NCBI RefSeq assembly: GCF_032854445.1
Contig: NC_088300.1
Location: 8,062,001 to 8,126,000 of the forward strand
Reading direction: 5' to 3'
From: Liolophura sinensis
Taxonomy: Eukaryota; Mollusca; Polyplacophora; Chitonida; Chitonidae
Length of the DNA: 64,000 nucleotides
Shown: one piece after another, positions 1 through 12,590 of the stretch
Numbering within the stretch: the first letter of the stretch is position 1
Layout of the letters: each line of letters starts with the position of its first letter
Translations under genes and position numbers: made by a program
The notes under the pieces: generated by a model
Seen by the model: the letters and a program-made list of their open reading frames with translations, nothing else
Told to the model about the DNA's origin: nothing
The model's database searches: none

Positions 1-1249
1 CAACAGAAACTTTCTCCCATTGATAAAAAATACTTCTTAACAAAATACTGCATTTTTTTAGAAAACCAGATACTTGTTGTCGTGATGGAAAATATATGTG
101 TTAAACTAAAAGCTTCATCCTCTAATTCTGCTTATATCATGGTACCAGAGAGGGTCTAATTTGCTACTATTTATACATTTACCCTCTGAGTTGCACGTCT
201 TTTTTCTATCTAATGTATGTCTTTGAGAGAGAATTGGTAACTACGATAGGCAAGAGGTTGAGTAGCGTCTACTACTGCCTGATAACATACTACTGACTAG
301 TCTAATGGTAAAGAGACTGATGGTACATCATTTGATGGAGTCTGCTTGTGAATATGTTCAGTTTCTTTTTAGCGACAATTCTAGAAACAGAAAAGGCAGG
401 GTCTCAGCCATCCGGCCAAATCTTTGTTTAACTTTGAGTTTTCGGGATGTTTTAGAGCAAACAGCAGGTTATTATGTGCTTGAAATGTTGATATCTTATG
501 CTCCCAGGTAAAACTCTTATGAAAAACGGTCTACTCAGGAGGTAGCTGTAGCTGGGAAATGAGTGTGAAATCATGAGTGAGGCATGGAAAGTACTGCCTG
601 ACCTAGCTTACACTACAAAAAGGCTACAAGAAAGCCCACACTGCAATAATTTCTATACACAAGTAGTTATATACTCATCAGACACCCATCAATGGTTAAT
701 GATGTAACCTCCAGACAGGCTATCCTAAGACACGCCATTACCGGAAATGCGTCGGGGGCAGACCGGAAACAAGGCTTCCTGAGTGCCCATTGTTAACTGA
801 GATCTTTCATCTGCTGCTGGTTTTGAAAAGGGCCGCTAACAGCTCGGCTTGGCCTCAAATACCCAGAGAGAACCAATATATTCTCTGACAGGATCAACTT
901 CTTCGCGCCAAATTGACTCGACCCTTGTGTGTGGTTTCCTGTCCCAAGGCCTTTTCCGCTTTTGGTAAATATCACGGTTTGTTTCTGGTTCGACTAGGTA
1001 CAAATGTACATGCGCAAATACAGATATACGACTGCATACGTTAGTTTCTACGTTACGGCATTATGGAGACGTCTCTTTGACGAGTAACGGCACACTGGGC
1101 AGATCAGTGCATTTTAACATGAGCAGATATGTACAATATTGATAATCGTGCGGAAAGGATGACTTATTTCCTGAAATATATGCTATTGAGGAGTTACATG
1201 GTAAAACAGACGATTAGCCATCTTTGATGTGTAATTTTCATTATTGTAC
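1..1249. other. unassigned non-coding DNA
   Basis: I see no gene, tandem repeat or familiar mobile element here. The longest open frame on the + strand (305-511, 68 codons) has no recognisable motif and is of a length expected by chance in AT-rich DNA. Confidence 0.5.
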
Positions 1250-1400
1250 CTTGTTCTTGCCTGTTTGCATAGGTCATTCTCCACAACTTCTTGTTTTAAA
1301 GTCTTAGGTGTGACTCTGGACCCTGGATCTACCGCTACCGAAGCGGACGCTCTATCAACTGTGCTATCCGGGCCGGTCACAATCAGACGAGGGTTACCTC
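1250..1400 (-). mobile_element. tRNA-derived SINE fragment
   Basis: Read on the minus strand, about 1,380 to 1,315 resembles a tRNA gene. GGATAGCACAGTTGATAGAG matches the A-box part of a tRNA (compare TAGCTCAGTTGGTAGAG). It is followed by GTCCGCTTCGGTAGCGG and a decayed B-box region, GATCCAGGGTCC. Continuing, TCACACCTAAGACTTTAAAA matches my memory of a SINE body seen in bivalve and gastropod genomes. The degenerate B box and lack of a clean acceptor stem mean this is not a working tRNA gene. The chance frame on - at 1,183-1,425 runs through it. Family assignment is from memory and unverified. Confidence 0.6.
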
Positions 1401-4259
1401 CTGAAATTCGAAACTCCCAAAACATAATCGTACCATTGTAGGTGTGTTTGCATTCTTCTATTTAAATATGATTTTTATCACCCAGTCTTAGATTCTTGAT
1501 GCAACAGGGCGATTCCAGGCTTGGCACATAACCAGGTTTGCTTCGATAGAGGATCATGTAGAAGAAAACCACATCCAATTTTACCTTAGTCTTGGATAGG
1601 CCTCATACTTTTCCCTAAACGCTGAAATCCAAGCAATGACATCAAACACGCAACTCTCTTGATCATAAAAAGGCCCTTAAACTCCAGTTGTCACAAACAA
1701 ACCTGTCGCTGTTTTGGGTGCGTCAGTGCGTCATCTGCCGCTTTTTTGAAGCACTTGACAAGTTATATTATAAGCGGCTGTGTTATAAATAAAGCTCAAA
1801 ATCAACACTTTCAGTACACTTGTATACAAGCAGTCGTGTCACATAGATACTACAGTGCAGTTAGAAATGCGGAAATACCAATTGCCCTTGGCAAGGCATG
1901 GCTTAAACACGATAAGTATATAGTAATCAATATAAAACCTCCAAGAATTACACATAAAGAGGCTAGTAATAATGTTATTGTATGTAAAATATGATGACAA
2001 TGTAGCTTTTTGAGAAATTCCAGACCAGTGACAAATCAAACAAATTGCAATTAACATCATTGCAGTTTTTAAAACTAATTCTACTTAAGCCATGATGCTA
2101 CTGTAATATAATATAAATAAGACGTACGGCATCAAGAGAAAGTAATTTGCTATCATCTAAGCATTTACATGAAAAGTTAGAAAAAAAAATCTAGGCAGGT
2201 AAATTGACGAAGAGACCGTATTTCATTTGTGGTCATTTGCCAGCAATCACACTGTCGTCGCTGCTCTGGTTTCCCCCTCTATATAAAAGGCGTTTATTAT
2301 ATTGATAACATTTACCAGTTAAAACTAAATTTACTCCAAGTTATTCTCCTCATTTCCTCGGTCCTCTCATTGTGGTTTCAGTTGAGTTTGCTGTGATTGA
2401 TCTGTTTAATTAATTTTGACCATTTTTTCTTTACACGTTACAGCATTTAAGAGCCCTTAGAACACCATCGTTCACGCTTTGAAAGCCATTAAGACTGTGC
2501 CTAAGAAGGTGATCAATTTAATCGCATTCGTATAAGATTTTAACGCTCGGAGGTTTTCCAGTCAGTTCTTTCATTAGTGTAACCTTGGAACTACATTTGA
2601 AATCGTCCTCCCTGTATAAGCTAACCGGCTCACATGGACAGATCTTCTAGGGAATGACGCAAGCAATATGCCGGTAAAGATGTTATATAACAGATGTAGC
2701 GTATGGAATAGATCTGCAAAAAATATACTTTATCGCTCATTTCTATTTTGATGTATACTAATGTTATCTGACCATTTAATTGTGCCACTTACATTCGGAT
2801 AGCATTATATTTGGTGTATAATTGCCCAGGAAGTCTAAATGGCAAGTCACATGCAGGAAAAATGCAAAGTGGGCAAAGCTCATGTGTGAACAATTTCCAG
2901 CTGGATGTCATAATACAGCTGTCAGTTTTGCATGACAGTGAAGAAATTATAACATGTGAAAACTTTGGTAAAGTAAGGCGGTGATTTCGTCAGTGTGAAT
3001 GATATATGTTTGTGGTTATGAAACATGATGCCTAGACTGGGTCCCGATGGTGGACCATTGTAGTGCAGCTGGAGAATAAGCCCAGAGAGGCCGATTACCA
3101 GGCTGTCCAGGTTAATTAAAGAGTCTCAGAGTTACGTAGCTTAATGTGTAGACCGGGGCTGGTTTTATGCAAATGTTCAATTAACGAGGGATTTCTCTTT
3201 TTTTACAGAGAACCTTCGTCTTCATTACTGCGAGACATGCCTTACAGGCTTAATTTATGAACCTGTCATCGTCATGTTCCACTTCGTGGTTCCCTCAAAT
3301 CTATGAGCCTGTGCGTGGCAAATTCCCCAGACTGCCTTTCTGCTTCGTTTTGCGTCTCACAAATTAACAACTAGAATCCTTCAACATCGGTAACTTGTCA
3401 TTGAGGAGTATAAACAATATCCTCCACTTCATTAACACTGATAGCCACACTAAGCCGTACTTACCATTAGCCTTCATGGTTGTGATTCTAACTGATGCTA
3501 CTGATGCTAGTGATGTGAGCTCAGAATGAAGATAGAGTAATGGTAATCCGACTGGATGTCTGGTGACAACCAAACCAAGGCGGAGTTATGATCCTGACTC
3601 TGATCTCCCCATTTCATAATATCAGAGAGCAATGTACCCTTTAAATTCGCTAATGACCTGGCAAGCTTATGGAATCCGATGATCTTGTCTATTCATCAAT
3701 GACAACCTATTTATTGATAGTAGAATGTTCTTTCAGTCATTGAGGAAGGGTCGCCATAACTTCTTTAGGGGTACCTGGCCTACCGCTGTGATTTCAACAG
3801 ACGTTTGCCCGGTTTCCTCAATCTGGTTGACTTAGTATATTTTGAAACGTATGCACGTATGCATTGTATAATTTATGTCATGCATACTGCTTATATAGTC
3901 CATTTTTAAAGGTGGTGACATGCTTTTCCTCCCTCGTAATGATGTGGTTTTAAAGTACATTCGCTACGAGATAATTGAAAGAATGTTCATTTTAGTGACT
4001 TATTATGTGAGCTATTTTAAATGGAAACAGGTTTTTAATGTTAGAAAGAATATTTAAAAAACACCCCCAATTTCTGGATACCTAATATTATAAACAGCAC
4101 GAGTGAATCAAGTGTCTTATTCTGTTGCTTGTAGCGATGATTGTAACAAATCATTTTATACTTGCAAGCCTGAGAAAGGAACTGCCCAATTATACGCAAA
4201 AACAGAAAAGGCTGTCAGACAAACGCAGCATTAATAAAAAAGATTTGTGTGCAACGTGA
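1401..4259. other. unassigned non-coding DNA
   Basis: AT-rich DNA with no recognisable gene. Open frames at 1,659-1,994 (+), 1,839-2,060 (-) and 3,364-3,573 (-) have no domain I can recognise and overlap on opposite strands. One short dispersed repeat lies at 2,235-2,300 and is listed separately. Confidence 0.5.
2235..2300 (+). repeat. dispersed repeat 'D', copy 1
   Basis: The stretch contains CACACTGTCGTCGCTGCTCT followed by GGTTT and a C/T-rich run. The same core recurs at 22,078-22,150, 22,212-22,262, 45,532-45,600 and 47,677-47,745, and more weakly at 45,690-45,760 and 56,100-56,140. Full copies continue with a TTTACTC and GTAGTCTTTCAT part. No target-site duplication or terminal repeat was found, so the class of element is unknown. 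Confidence 0.45.
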
Positions 4260-5782
4260 TCTGGCTTATTGATAGAGTGCTCTCTGATCAAACTTATTAC
4301 ATTCATAGAAAATAATCCCGAGGGGGTTTTATTATACTTTACTCGGATGAATCTTTCAAAGTAAATTCAAAGAAAACCTGAAGTGATGTTTGAACTGACA
4401 GATCTTGTTTTTATGATTCCCATTACCAAGGAACTATTATAAGATGATTCATAATTACATAACAAAAAAATCCATTTTAAAAGGTCTACTTGACCTTTTA
4501 TCGACATGTAAGAAATGAATAGGTTTGAACTGGCGAAAGAGTTTCTTAAGTTGGGTGCCATATTTTCCGTCGAACTCGGTTATTTCCATGGTGTGTTATC
4601 AAGTCTTGTAGGCATAATAGCGAGGATCGACTGAAACTTATCAATGCTTCAAACTAATCGAACGTTCAAATATCGCCATAAGGCCAAGAGAGTTTTTTTT
4701 ATTTACAGTTTGTACATGAACCAGTTCTGTGCTGTGTACAGAAAATCCGAAGGCCGGATAAGCTCTTGATTGATTAAAAGAGGGCGATCCCATCTGATTT
4801 GATTGCGGATACAAAACGAAATTTCCAGGAGAGGGGTAACTGTAAGATACTCTTTCCAGGGATGTCCGAAGATGTTTGAAAAAAAATACGTCGAGTAGCT
4901 TGTCTGATATTCATTCCTTTAAACCACTGGAGCGCCAGTTCATCTTGAGATGTGTCAGATATATTTTAAGTGACGTACAAAGACGTCTTAGGCCAGCCTG
5001 GGTGTGGAAATGTCTAACATGTGACATGTGCTCACAGACGAAGCATATTTGTCGTTGATAAAGTTTCTCCACATACCAGTTCTCATGCCAGTTCACAGAA
5101 GCATTCCATTCAACTCAAAACTAGCCAACATTTATATAAATTTTATATGTCACGATAATGGTTTTAATTGGTTGACATGAAGAATGATTTTATGGCTTTA
5201 TCAATGCCTATATATCATGTAATCTCGGGGCTTTTGTGACATTAAGACCGACATGTGGCAAGCCTTTCACGATTTAAGATCCATGTTAATTAAAACAAAG
5301 CGACAAACGCTTTGAAATGTCCTTCATGGTCTGTAACATGGTAATTAGATCAATAAAGAACTGAAAGTAGAACATTGTGTAATCATCTTAGCGAGGACTT
5401 ATCGACCACGCAGAGGAGCATCTTGGCCAGGTTAGGGAGGGGAGAAGACACCGTGGCACAAAATCGATGTGCCACAACTGAACACCGTCGTTATGCGATT
5501 GGAAATGTCGTTAGATGTGTACAAAACGATTAAAAAGATTACTGGAACTATTTCATTTCGGGGTACGCGTCATCGTCGTTCTCTTTCATGTGGAAGATAT
5601 GTAATTGTGCAATTATGTAATTGATTAAGCGTAATTTGTGTATTTTAAAAGATCTATGCCAACAAAATGTGTTTCCAAGCTAGCAATATACTCCTATAAA
5701 ACCACAAGGACAATAAGTCGTTCCCAGCGACAACTGGCAGTTAAAAGGCTCTGTGTTGAAATATGTATGTTTCTGATTTCAG

Positions 5783-5849
5783 AGCGAGGCTATCGGTGCA
5801 TGACGTCATCATCTGGAGAGCCGACAGGAATGGCGGCCATTTGCTGCAG
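5783..5849 (+). other. possible small exon with CRE and YY1-like motifs
   Basis: TTTCTGATTTCAG ends at 5,782 and looks like a splice acceptor. CAG then GTGATA at 5,847-5,855 looks like a donor. The 67 bp between are GC-richer than their flanks and hold a perfect CRE palindrome TGACGTCA (5,801-5,808) and AATGGCGGCCATTT, a YY1-like site centred near 5,834. An ATG at 5,800 opens a frame reading MTSSSGEPTGMAAICCR. This could instead be a promoter fragment or chance. Nothing shows a gene around it. Confidence 0.2.
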
Positions 5850-6140
5850 GTGATAAACTAAATTCCAAAACTCTACAGGTAGTCTGACATGTGTGCAGTA
5901 AAACGATCAACCAAAAAATACTGTTTGGTTATCACAAGTTCTTTAGCTTATGGGCTGTACCCAGTAGGCTGTGAATACACTTAGCCTACTATCTTATTCC
6001 TATCTGTTACAGGACATACCTATGTGGCTTATGTGTATGCAAAGTGATGAAATGATCTATGTCCTTTTTAGATTTGGCCATTTGCAGATATCAAACGCAG
6101 TGCCATAAATTAACAGACAAATCAGGTACTTTGTTCATAG

Positions 6141-6460
6141 TAACTTGATTACATATATCATCGCAGTGCCTCAGGCTTCCAGGAGTGATAATGACAGACT
6201 GACACACCGACTCCACTCCCGGAATGTTGAAACAGCGCTCCCGAGTAGCATAAACCAAGTAATAGATATATAAAGTGCATGAATACACCAGCTCATAAGC
6301 TGAGATTCTCAGCATCGATAATTCCATTTAACACTGTCCCCTCTGGTGAATTAGATGACGTGGAGAAGATGATAGATTAGAGCACTGATTTCTAACCTAA
6401 GCATCGTGACATGAAAATAATGCTTCTTACTACACTTGGTAAGAACCAACGGCACCAGAT
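6141..6460 (+). repeat. conserved module B, copy 1
   Basis: The module starts with TAACTTGATTACATATATCA and continues through GAGTGATAATGACAGACTGA and TATAAAGTGCATGAA to GTAAGAACCAACGGCACC near 6,450. The same order of blocks is at 12,321-12,590 and 16,423-16,740. Some similarity also extends about 100 bp upstream (GTGATGAAATGATC at about 6,045). The function is unknown. No open frame is conserved between copies. Confidence 0.7.
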
Positions 6461-8858
6461 GCTCTGGAGCATCATTTCTCCTCGTTCTTTCATACTGCAA
6501 GTTTGACAATCCACATCTTATTGCTGATGACGATTAGTGTTCTGAATTGAAATTTTGATTGAATGAATTTATGAATGTAACGCATCGTTCACATGCAGAA
6601 AACTTGATTTGAAAGTGAGATATAGCAGATGATGTTAGAACAAACTTCCCCACAAAAAGTCTTTGTGTCTTATACTTACTCGTCTGTTGTGATTTACAGT
6701 AGGTGTAGGCTGAGGCATAGAAGCCCAAACATCCAGCATTCATTTCCCCGCATAACTCATGTAAATCTGTTAAATAAATGTGAACCCAAACATCAGCCAG
6801 TTAAAAACACGTTCAAAGAGTATATTCCGAAAAGTGATAACATCAGACTTTACTGTGACGAATTCACGATGAAATGCTACTAGGACCTTCAACTCGACGG
6901 AACAGGCATGGGTAATGAGTTTGTGACAGCACGCGACAGTTATCTTCTGCCTCACTCAGTCATCTTTCTTGTTTTCAAAATGGACTTACATGGCCAAGAT
7001 GTAAAAAATTATGAAGGGACATGCCAATTAGTGAAGGAAAAAAAGCCGCCAGGCTTCCACACTTTCTCAAGTTGTGAACTGAAGAACATACATTTGTTTT
7101 CTTTCCCCTCTACGCAAAAATTTTAACCCGGTGATAAAGGGAATGGCCTATGTTTAACGCCAGGGAGCAAGTATTTTCAAACTCTTTGTTGTAGCTTAAG
7201 ACACTTAAAATGTAGGGAACTTGCGACTCATATTAGAGTAGATATTATCATAAATCACAGTTAAATACGAGTGGATGTGGCGTTAAGCCATAATCATTCA
7301 TTCATTTATATAAGAGTGGTTTTCACCATCTGAGCACGAGGTCGTTGACAATGATACACAGTCTCATTCCATGTTTTCACCCCAGTCTGGATACATTTAC
7401 ATTCTCGGGCTTAGCAACGGCCTGAGTATGAACAATGCGTAGATAAGGTTATCATCGCTGTCAGTTTTCCACAGATTCTTTTTCAGTATATATAAAATGT
7501 GAAAGAAGCTAGACTCGTACTTTGAGAGACAAGTGTCCCAGTACACTAACCTTCTGTTATAGCCAGCAGAAATCAGTTCTTTCAACTGGTGTAAGTATAT
7601 AAAGAATTACGACGAATAATATCAAATCAGTAATAGCTGTGTAAAACATCAGCTTCCACGGCCTTTGCTTTTATTGTAATTAACAGTATTTCCAGTTTAT
7701 TCATGTCTCTGCTGGAAATCATATGAGTGCTTGAGCAAAGAACTCTGATATGGGCACGATATAAAAAATATTGATTTGCAATTAATTGAAATGGACCTTG
7801 GGTCGGTAAGATTAAGTTTAATCCAAAGGAACATTGCCCAATATTGTCATTTGAATTATTTGTCTCAGCTACTAAAATGTTTCTTTTTATGAAATAAAAC
7901 TGCTCCTTACAATTTTGAGCTGGCTTGACAGTTTGCTGATGTGAGCTTACATAAGAGCCGTTTTCTAGCACAAATCAAGTTGACTAGACATTTCCCGACG
8001 TCTGATTATGAGCATTTTTTGTAAAATAAATATTTTCAGCCCAAAAAGTATTGATCCTTTCAGAAGGCGTATCACAAAGGTTGTTAGATGGAGCAAACGG
8101 TATCAGAAAACATTTACTGTATTATATAACGTCTTTCACAACGTTCCCATGAATGTAAATATTGAAGTGTGGAATATTGGCGATCTATCCATACATCATA
8201 TCACGGGAATACCAAATCCATCTTCACCCACCGAGGTGCTTCTATAACTAGAAACTCGCGTGACGTTCAAAAACACTTTGGAAAATCGTTATATTCAGTA
8301 GACGGACGTCTGGTGTATTAGTCACGCAAACGGATAGATGGTTGGGTGCATCACAGTGTCTCTTCCAGAGTTAGTAGGTTAGCTTCAGGTCTACATGCGA
8401 GACCTTTTTGTCTACCATTGCATCGTCACTTTTAAGCGCAATCATTAACGAAGGGAGCGTTTCTTCAAGACCTGCCTGAAGAGTAAGAATATAACATCCA
8501 TAATCACTGGCTCTCTGTTTCATAATCCCGTCTGATTCTGATTACCTAAGGACTATGGCGTTTCTGTGTAACCAGTGGAATAAGATCGTCACGCTGGATA
8601 TAGGAAAAGTTGCAATCGCATCTGAGGTACATGTTATGATTCATTCTACAAAGGTACCCCATTTGGCTACTGATTACACACCTAGAACATTCCCTGGATC
8701 TTTCCCACATCGCTGTGTACGACTTTCCTCACAATGCCCTAATTTCTTACTTTATGTACTTTATGTTAGTTGTAATAGAGTTTCTGCTGAACTTTATTTT
8801 GGAAAATGGTTTTGCCATTACTGACCAGAAACATTCATAATGACATTATGAAATGTTT
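6461..8858. other. unassigned non-coding DNA
   Basis: No recognisable gene. The longest open frame, 7,627-7,971 on - (114 codons), has no recognisable domain. A retroposon tail at 7,265-7,312 is listed separately. Confidence 0.5.
7265..7312 (+). mobile_element. SINE/LINE 3' tail
   Basis: GTGGCGTTAAGCCATAATC followed by CATTCATTCATT resembles the 3' end of retroposons common in molluscs, with the GGCGTTAA core shared with the other SINEs of this window. The 5' part, if present in 7,150-7,265, is not recognisable. Confidence 0.4.
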
Positions 8859-9262
8859 TGCATTGCTTTAAAGGTGTCATAAACATTGCTTTAAAGGTGT
8901 CATAAACAGCGGTTGTGGTGATAATTTAATATACGCTTTGTCAACCGCTTTGGTCCAAGTCTGAGAGTCCTCCAAAAATTGCATCCATAAAGTTAAGTAC
9001 TTGGTCAGCCGCCGTGGTTCAAGCCTGAGGGTTCTCCAAAAATTGTTTCTCATAGGGTTAAATACTTGGTCAACCGCCGTGGTCCAAGCCTGAGGGTTCT
9101 CCAAAAATTGGCCCAAGCCTGAGGGTTCTCCAAAAATTGGTCCAAGCCTGAGGCTTCTCCAAAAATTGGCCCAAGCCTGAGGCTTCTCCAAAAATTGTAC
9201 GTCATAAGGTTAAATACTTGGTCCAAGCCTGAGAGTCTTCCAAAAATTGTACCGTATAAGAT
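8859..9262. repeat. 29-bp minisatellite and flanking 22-bp duplicate
   Basis: A 22-bp pair (GCTTTAAAGGTGTCATAAAC twice) at 8,862-8,906 is followed by an array from about 8,930. The core unit is CAAGCCTGAGGGTTCTCCAA plus AAATTGG (29 bp), tandem at 9,085-9,195. Longer units of about 65 bp, which add a TTAAATACTTGGTC segment, flank it on both sides. The unit is stop-poor on the minus strand, which produces two overlapping spurious frames there. Confidence 0.85.
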
Positions 9263-9579
9263 TAAATTATCAGAGGATTGTAACTGAAGATGTATCATTT
9301 TTACTGATTTTGAGTGAATCTCAATTTGGTTTCCTGACAGAGAGTTTTCTAACCAAACTTCATGATTTCTTCAATCTAAGAATAGAGCTCTTAACTATTT
9401 AACTGACAAAGATTGTTGGTAACAAAATATATTTGGAAGGTAAACATTTTAACATAGTTTAGCCTCCAACTTAGTTCGTGTTGGATTGTGGTCTGAAAAC
9501 ACCTCTAAATAGACTTGTTTTGAGGAAAAGTTCCTAAAATCCGCTCTGCATTATTCTGAGTTTCTGTCAAAGTTCCACT
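9263..9579. other. unassigned non-coding DNA
   Basis: Nothing recognisable. It lies between the 29-bp minisatellite and the first clear match of segment copy R2. Confidence 0.4.
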
Positions 9580-10329
9580 TATTTAATTCTGGACAGTGCG
9601 TAATCCAAAATCAGGCGCTAAATAGACTAAGCTGTTTCATATGTAATCAAGACTTCAAACCTCGTCACCATCCTGTCGTGATCATATGACAATTAAATAG
9701 TATAGTAGATGTTTGAAAAGTTGGTTCCGTAGCTTGTAGATAAATTTGTTGAGTGCCATGATTGATAAAGACGGGAAATGCTCTCTATATATTAAACAAG
9801 TTCTGCTATTTTTACCTTGTTTGTGGGCAAAATGAATGACTTGTTAGTGGGAACGACTCTAAGATCTTTTACAAAGAGATGCCATATCCTATGATCTGAG
9901 GAAGAATTGAGTCCATTGCCTGATATTCAGTCCTTAAAACCACTTGAAATCCAATTTATCAGGTCCTGAGACACACACGAAATCCAAATGTTGACGTTCA
10001 AAGACCAATCTTTCCATGGGAATGCCTGTCATGTGGTTTTTACTCAAAGAGAAAGTATACATGTATTTCTTATTGACAAACTTCTCATATTTTTCTGAGA
10101 CATTTCGCTGCACATGTCCTTCGTGCCTATTACTGTGTGGCTCTTATCAACAGATATCGTGATCAGTCGTATCGCTTTCAGAGAGTGTAAATGACGTCTA
10201 TATCAGATGAACCAAAGAAACGTTGTATATCCGCGGTGAATCACCAAAGATGTAGCCTGGCCGCACGAGCCCGCAATAACCAATCCTTTTCCAATTCACA
10301 TGGATACAGTTACATTGCAAAGGTCAATC

Positions 10330-10509
10330 AAGTCGTAAGGCGCATCGTGATTAATACAGAAGTATAAAATAAGCACACGTAAACCGAGATGTTGTAAAGC
10401 TCTTGGTGATCAATACAAGGATGGAAATAATGACCAAAACTGATACGTAAATCCCATTGTGAGTAAAACGCATCGCGATAAGCTTCTGAATATTGCTGAC
10501 AAAAACCTC
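10330..10509 (+). repeat. three unexpanded 60-mer units
   Basis: Three diverged units of the 60-bp repeat amplified at 14,925-15,715 lie here, at about 10,330-10,386, 10,387-10,441 and 10,442-10,509. The second reads GATGTTGTAAAGCTC, then GGAAATAATGACCAAAAC. The third ends in CTGAATATTGCTGACAAAAAC, and the 23-bp array starts directly from that end. This is the evidence that the 23-bp unit derives from the tail of the 60-mer. Confidence 0.6.
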
Positions 10510-11893
10510 TGAATATCTGTGACAAAAACTTTTGAATATCTGTGACAAAAACCTCTGAATATCTGTGACAAAAACTTCTGAATATCGCTGACAAAAACCT
10601 CTGAATATCTGTGACAAAAACTTCTGAATATCTTTGACAAAAACTTCTGAATATCTGTGACAAAAACTTCTGAATATCTGTGACAAAAAACTTCTGAATA
10701 TCTGTGACAAAAACTTCTGAATATCGCTGACAAAAACGTCTGAATATCTCTTACAAAAACTTCTGAATATCTCTTACAAAAACTTCTGAATATCGCTGAC
10801 AAAAACTTCTGAATATCTGTGACAAAAACTTCCGAATATCTTTGACAAAAAACGTCTGAATATCTGTGACAAAAACTTCGGAATATCTTTGACAAAAACT
10901 TCGGAATATCTTTGACAAAAACCTCTGAATATCTCTTACAAAAACCTCTGAATATCTGTGACAAAAACTTCCGAATTTCTTTGACAAAAACCTCTGAATA
11001 TCTCTTACAAAAACCTCTGAATATCTGTGACAAAAACTTCCGAATATCTTTGACAAAAACCTCTGAATATCTCTTACAAAAACCTCTGAATATCTGTGAC
11101 AAAAACTTCCGAATATCTTTGACAAAACCTCTGATTATCTGTGACAAAAACTTCTGAATATCGCTGACAAAAACCTCTGAATATCTCTTACAAAAACTTT
11201 TGATTAGCTCTGACGAAAACTTCTGAATATCTCAGACAAAAACGTCTGAATATTGCTGACATAGACTTCTGAATATCGCTGACAAAAACCTCTGAATATC
11301 TGTGACAAAAACTTCCGAATATCTTTGACAAAAAACTTCTGAATATCTGTGACAAAAACTTCTGAATATCGCTGACAAAAACCTCTGAATATCTCTTACA
11401 AAAACTTCTGATTAGCTCTGACAAAAACTTCTGAATATCTCAGACAAAAACTTCTGAATATTGCTGACATAGACTTCTGAATATCGCTGACAAAAACTTC
11501 TGAATATCGCTGACAAAAACTTCCGAATATCTTTGACAAAAAACTTCGGAATATCTTTGACAAAAAACTTCTGAATATCTGTGACAAAAACTTCGGAATA
11601 TCTTTGACAAAAACCTCGGAATATCTTTGACAAAAACCTCTGAATATCTCTTACAAAAACTTCTGAATATCGCTGACAAAAACTTCTGAATATCGCTGAC
11701 ATAAACTTCTGATTAGCTCTGACAAAAACTTCTGAATATCTCAGACAAAAACTTCTGAATATTGCTGACATAGACTTCTGAATATCGCTGACAAAAACTT
11801 CTGAATATCGCTGACAAAAACTTCTGAATAGCTCTGACAAAAACTTCCGAATATCTCTGTCGAAAACGCCTGAATATCGCTGACAAAAACGAT
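10485..11893 (+). repeat. 23-bp minisatellite
   Basis: About 60 copies of a 23-bp unit (CTGAATATCTGTGAC, then AAAAACTT) are present. Variants include ATCGCTGAC, ATCTTTGAC, ATCTCTTAC and GATTAGCTCTGAC. The GATTAGCTCTGAC variant recurs at 11,202, 11,410 and 11,711 within blocks of the same order, so multi-unit blocks were copied. The minus-strand unit has no stop in any of the three frames and 23 is not a multiple of 3, so long overlapping frames (up to 245 codons, 10,410-11,147) appear in several frames. They are by-products and not genes. Confidence 0.95.
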
Positions 11894-12320
11894 AAACAAC
11901 AAAACAAAAACCTTCAGCTCCGGCGAGTGCTGGAAAGCTTTTACTAGGAATAGAACGTAATTGGCTTTTCATTATCTATAACTGATTGTTTCATTTAGTG
12001 TTTATTACGCCGAAGTTTTTGTATTCCCTGGTCGGCTAGTTTAATACGCCTGCTGATTCCTGATTTAAACATTTCTCCGCCCCATATGGCTGAAAAATTC
12101 GAACCTACATAAGCCACAGTCATTCGTTTAATCATTTTATCTGAGCCTTCACAGTTATTGCCCCATTCCAGTTTCTCAAGGGAAATTCAACCCATATACA
12201 GGCTTCGACATCACAGTGTGATGAAATGATCATTGTCTTATGGTAGACATTTTTAGGGTTATCAAACATAGAGTCATAATCTAACATGGGAAATTCCATT
12301 GCATGATTCAATTTCTACTG

Positions 12321-12590
12321 TAACTTGATTACATATATCATCGACCCCTAAGGCTTCCGAGAGTGATAATGACAGACTGACACGCCGACTCTGATCGTGA
12401 AATGTTGAAACCCACTCTCCGCGGCGGCGGCATCCAGCAAATAACAGATATGTAAAGTAGATGAAAACACCAGTTCCAACAACAACGGTAATTACATTCT
12501 ATGCGGTGCCCGAGAGTGACAGGGGTTAAGGTCAGCATACAGAATTGGCGGCACGCAGTAAGAACTATCGGCACCCTACAGACGTTTTCA
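12321..12590 (+). repeat. conserved module B, copy 2
   Basis: It starts TAACTTGATTACATATATCA, contains GAGTGATAATGACAGACTGA, and ends near GTAAGAACTATCGGCACCC. It matches 6,141-6,460 and 16,423-16,740. Upstream, GTGTGATGAAATGATCATTG (12,215) matches 16,329 in R3. Confidence 0.7.

Larger units (their letters stand above)
4260..6460 (+). repeat. diverged tandem segment, copy R1
   Basis: This is the first of three old copies of one segment (R1, R2 about 9,580-13,020, R3 about 13,870-17,115). Evidence by eye: 4,282-4,376 matches 13,888-13,976 (TTATTACA, then AGAAAATAAT, then CGGATGA, then CTTTCAAAG). The region 4,900-5,110 matches 9,920-10,115 (CTGATATTCA, then AAACCACT, then a later TTGA.AAA.TTCTC block). 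6,141-6,460 is the conserved 3' module. Identity is low (roughly 60-75% where it aligns), so boundaries are approximate. R1 has no internal minisatellite, unlike R2 and R3. Confidence 0.45.

Noticed and set aside
1314-1385. Functional tRNA gene on the minus strand
   Set aside because: The A box is fair but the B box is broken and stems do not pair fully. It is better explained as a SINE head.
3364-3573. Reverse transcriptase fragment on the minus strand
   Set aside because: A hydrophobic, serine-rich reading gave a first impression of a retroelement, but no catalytic motif or family pattern is present.
10410-11147. 245-codon minus-strand frame as a repeat protein gene
   Set aside because: Entirely inside the 23-bp minisatellite, with other long frames overlapping in the other minus frames. 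No independent coding evidence.
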